This document shows, piece after piece, positions 47,058 to 49,506 of a stretch of 49,506 nt of DNA. Source of the DNA: Candidatus Omnitrophota bacterium (GTDB taxonomy: Bacteria; Omnitrophota; Koll11; Duberdicusellales; 4484-171); contig JAUYCY010000099.1 in assembly GCA_030692055.1 (NCBI GenBank), positions 1-49,506 of the forward strand. The letters are read 5' to 3'. A program made the position numbers and the translations under genes. A model generated the notes under the pieces. It saw only the letters and a program-made list of their open reading frames with translations, was not told where the DNA came from and searched no databases. Positions within the stretch are counted from its first letter, which is position 1. Each line of letters opens with the position of its first letter.

Positions 47058-47462
47058 ATGTTTTCTCGCAAAATGGTGCTACATTTTCCGCCTCAGCTGG
47101 TAGATAAGCCCATCATTTACAGGTTAACCAAAGATTATAATTTGGAATTTAATATTCTAAAGGCATTGGTTACGCCGGATGAAGAAGGTTTGCTGATTTT
47201 GGAATTAAAAGGCGAAAAGAAAGACTATGACAATGCCTTAAAATATTTGAAGGAAGAAGGAGTAAAAACAGAGGCTCTGTCTAAAGATGTAGTGCGTAAC
47301 GAAAGATGTATCCATTGTGATATATGTGTGCCGGTTTGCCCTGTTTCTGCTTTTGAAGTTGACAATAAAACCAGAGAAGTTATATTTAATAAAGAAAAAT
47401 GTATCGGCTGTGAATTATGTATTAACATTTGCCCTTATAAGGCATTAGAAGTAAAGTTCTAA
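47058..47462 (+). CDS. NIL-domain 2[4Fe-4S] ferredoxin of the homocysteine system
   Basis: 134 residues. NIL domain (about 1-75: MVLHFPPQLVDKPIIYRLTKDYNLEFNILKA), then two cluster motifs CIHCDICVPVCP and CIGCELCINICP. ATG 47058 follows AAGGGGGG by 8 bp; GTG 47049 overlaps the previous stop. It is the expected reductant for the COG1900 protein. The NIL gene at 37597 is a one-domain relative. Confidence 0.92.
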   Translation: MFSRKMVLHFPPQLVDKPIIYRLTKDYNLEFNILKALVTPDEEGLLILELKGEKKDYDNALKYLKEEGVKTEALSKDVVRNERCIHCDICVPVCPVSAFEVDNKTREVIFNKEKCIGCELCINICPYKALEVKF

Positions 47463-47535
47463 GAGGAGAAATTCACTTTCAGATGGGTTTACAAATATAT
47501 AGTAATTGCCAAGAGTTCAATTGGCGCTCATTACA

Positions 47536-49302
47536 ATGGGTATCACAGCGGTAAAGAAATTTTTCTTTGCTGCGATAACCCTTATTTTAACTTCGCCGTT
47601 CGCTCTTTCCTTTATTTTCGCGCAAGAAGTCAAGCTAGAGAAGATAGTCGTTGAAAAAAATAACGCCTCTAGCGTTATACAAAACGCCGATTATTTTACT
47701 AAAGAGGAAATTCAATCCTTTCCTTTTTCCTCCTGCGAAGAAATAGTTGATTATTCTTCCAGCGTCAACCTAAAAAAGCGTTCAAACTTCGGCATACAGC
47801 AGGATGTTTCTATACGCGGCTCTATTTTTGAGGATGCTAATATTAGCCTCGCAGGCGTAAAGATTAATGATCCGCAAACCGGACATTTTAGTTTAGAAAT
47901 ACCCTTAACCAGCGCAGACTTAGATGGTATCGAAATTCGTCAAAACACCCAGCGCATAAACTTTACTCCCAAGAAACCAGATGCGAAAGGTTTTCTTCTT
48001 AAAAATTCTTTTGGCCAATACGCGCTCTGGGAAAACCTTATGTCTATTAATTTTCCGCTTCTAGAGGCAAAGAACAGATTATCCATAGAGCATAAGATAT
48101 CGAAAGGTTCTCGCCGGGATACAGATTTTGAAATTTATAATTTTTCTTACCATTATTTATGGGAGACTGAGGCTAGTGACACGGAGTTTTTATTCGGTTT
48201 AACCAAAAGGGACTTTGGCGCAGATAGTTTCTACTCTTCCCGTTTTACCCAAGAAGAAGAGCACACAGAGCAAAAATTTTTCCTGGGGCGTTTAGGCTTA
48301 AACGCCGATTTTTTTAAGCTAAATAACACGGTATATTTACGTAGGCATAGAGATAAATATATTCTAAACCGCGCCAACCCCTCGTTTTATACAAATTACC
48401 ATACCACTTACGTTTACGGCTTAAAACAGGAATTCGACTTTTATAATGACTTATTTGCAGCTTTAAATATAGAGCAGGAAAAAATAGACAGCACTAATTT
48501 AAGTAAGCACTACCGTTTAAGAAAAGGCTTATCCTTGGGGTTAAAAGAGAAAGAATTTGGCAAATTTATTTTTGGCTTATCCGCGGGTACTGATTATTAT
48601 GATAAATGGGAATATTTAGAAAACGGGCATTTAGGCGCAGGTTATTTTTTAAATGATAATTTAAAACTACGATTTTCTTTTGACCATATTTGGCGTGCCC
48701 CCTCTTTTACAGAACTTTATTATTCTGATCCCGCCAACGCAGGCAATCCCAATCTTGGCATACAAAAATCAAATAATTTTGAAACAGGTTTCGATTTTTT
48801 GCCTAGTAAAACTTTAAGTTTTTCCCCTAGTTTCTTTTTTAGAAATCAGTCTAATACTATTGATTGGGTAAAAAATAATTCCGCAGATAGATGGAAGGCA
48901 AAGAATGTCGGCAGTGTAAATGCCTACGGTTTGGATTTTTTTTCAAAATACCAGTTTAAAAATTGTGTACTTGATAATATTTCTCTAGGCTACACCTATT
49001 TAAACTTAGAGAAAGAAAGTCCTTACAGCTATTCCAAATATGTTTTTGACTATGACCGCCACAAGGTAGTTACTAATTTCGGGTTTAACTATAAAGGTTT
49101 TAGAACAAATCTCATCAGCAATTTTTCTAAACCCGTAGATAGAGAAAAATATGTTACTTTTGATGTAAAAGCAGAGAAACAAATCCGTAATTTCACTCTT
49201 GCTCTGGAAGGGACAAATATCTTCAACGAAAGCTACGAAGAGATGAAGGATATCGACGGCTCAAAAAGATGGTATAAGCTGAGTGTGGCGTATACTTTCT
49301 AG
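47536..49302 (+). CDS. TonB-dependent outer-membrane receptor
   Basis: About 588 residues, near BtuB size. Signal peptide ends FIFAQ, a TonB box-like KLEKIVVEK follows, then a plug (about 40-150: DVSIRGSIFEDANISLAGVKINDPQTGHFSLEIPL) and a 22-strand barrel ending in LSVAYTF with the terminal Phe. Import of cobalamin or an iron chelate is likely. Cobalamin would fit the B12-binding radical SAM enzyme, but no riboswitch or BtuCDF genes are present to decide. ATG 47536 is preferred; TTG 47506 is also in frame. Confidence 0.9.
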   Translation: MGITAVKKFFFAAITLILTSPFALSFIFAQEVKLEKIVVEKNNASSVIQNADYFTKEEIQSFPFSSCEEIVDYSSSVNLKKRSNFGIQQDVSIRGSIFEDANISLAGVKINDPQTGHFSLEIPLTSADLDGIEIRQNTQRINFTPKKPDAKGFLLKNSFGQYALWENLMSINFPLLEAKNRLSIEHKISKGSRRDTDFEIYNFSYHYLWETEASDTEFLFGLTKRDFGADSFYSSRFTQEEEHTEQKFFLGRLGLNADFFKLNNTVYLRRHRDKYILNRANPSFYTNYHTTYVYGLKQEFDFYNDLFAALNIEQEKIDSTNLSKHYRLRKGLSLGLKEKEFGKFIFGLSAGTDYYDKWEYLENGHLGAGYFLNDNLKLRFSFDHIWRAPSFTELYYSDPANAGNPNLGIQKSNNFETGFDFLPSKTLSFSPSFFFRNQSNTIDWVKNNSADRWKAKNVGSVNAYGLDFFSKYQFKNCVLDNISLGYTYLNLEKESPYSYSKYVFDYDRHKVVTNFGFNYKGFRTNLISNFSKPVDREKYVTFDVKAEKQIRNFTLALEGTNIFNESYEEMKDIDGSKRWYKLSVAYTF

Positions 49303-49355
49303 TATTTTTTTCCAATCCCCTCTTTTGCTACTTACCTTAAATTATACAATATTCA

Positions 49356-49506
49356 TTTATTCTCTCTCGGCGAATACCCCGTGGCTCGCCACGGGGATGA
49401 AGCCGAAATCGTAAACGTAGTTGACCTCATTCCAAGGCAATGAATGAACCAGTGATAATATTAGCATAGAACATACTCCGCGGCTTGCCGCGGAGACTGG
49501 TTGATT
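49356..49506 (+). repeat. 150-bp two-hairpin interspersed repeat, copy 4 of 4
   Basis: Runs to the last base of the window and stops exactly where the other copies stop (GGTTGATT). Loop of hairpin 1 is CTCG in place of CTTG while the stem is kept; hairpin 2 is perfect. A repeat at the very end suggests an assembly break. Confidence 0.9.

Overview
The window looks like one contig from an uncultivated, AT-rich, diderm (Gram-negative) bacterium. A type IV pilus/type II secretion secretin, a TonB-dependent receptor, an AsmA-like protein and the non-mevalonate enzyme IspH point to a cell with an outer membrane. The gene mix (five radical SAM enzymes, an archaeal-type COG2521 methyltransferase, bacterial homologues of the methanogen homocysteine system, GxxExxY proteins and very many palindromic repeats) resembles Omnitrophota (former OP3) or a neighbouring candidate phylum. 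That placement is inference. Both ends lie in repeated sequence (a GxxExxY gene at the left, a four-copy 150-bp repeat at the right), which suggests the contig ends where assembly failed.

Region 1 (1-16.9 kb) is a type IV pilus/pseudopilus locus: response regulator, membrane GAF/degenerate-GGDEF protein, solitary MshEN-domain protein, two PilB-type ATPases, PilC, major pilin, second pilin-like protein, PilM, PilN, PilO, PilP, secretin PilQ, and an ExeA/GspA-GspB-like pair. No PilT or prepilin peptidase is present. The locus is riddled with one repeat family whose ends are iterated copies of GATGCAAACGGAT and its reverse complement. Three of eight copies carry a GxxExxY (PD-(D/E)XK) gene; five are gene-less, MITE-like derivatives.

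Region 2 (17-25.4 kb) holds RNA-modification and radical SAM genes: rlmN, a TVP38/VTT membrane protein, a PflX-like radical SAM enzyme, truD, a flavin reductase, a GIY-YIG nuclease cassette, a NOL1/NOP2/Sun rRNA methyltransferase and a B12-binding radical SAM protein. Region 3 (25.4-34.4 kb) has an HU gene divergent from a COG2521 methyltransferase, a TPR protein, then a minus-strand block: a membrane protein, an AsmA-like protein, a GH94-like glycoside phosphorylase and ispH. Region 4 (34.6-42.6 kb) has thiol/disulfide and radical SAM functions: thioredoxin-CcdA fusion, DUF1573-like protein, two radical SAM enzymes (one exported-looking and AmrS-like), a NIL-domain protein, a DsbD-like membrane protein and a membrane-fused spermidine synthase-like protein. 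Region 5 (42.8-49.3 kb) is a sulfur-assimilation island: an Rrf2/IscR regulator with a 34-bp operator palindrome, a PP-loop enzyme, cysteine synthase, a COG1900/DUF39 homocysteine-forming protein with its NIL-ferredoxin partner, then a TonB-dependent receptor.

The most unusual feature is how repeats are woven into coding DNA. Two unrelated nuclease families (GxxExxY and GIY-YIG) each sit inside inverted repeats, and each has gene-less copies with the same ends. The elements abut start codons, overlap neighbouring genes by ATGA/GTGA, supply start codons, stop codons or Shine-Dalgarno sites, and in pilP and pilQ lie in frame inside the coding sequence. I regard these as candidate nuclease-driven, operon-compatible mobile palindromes. 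Mobility itself is not shown by this sequence.
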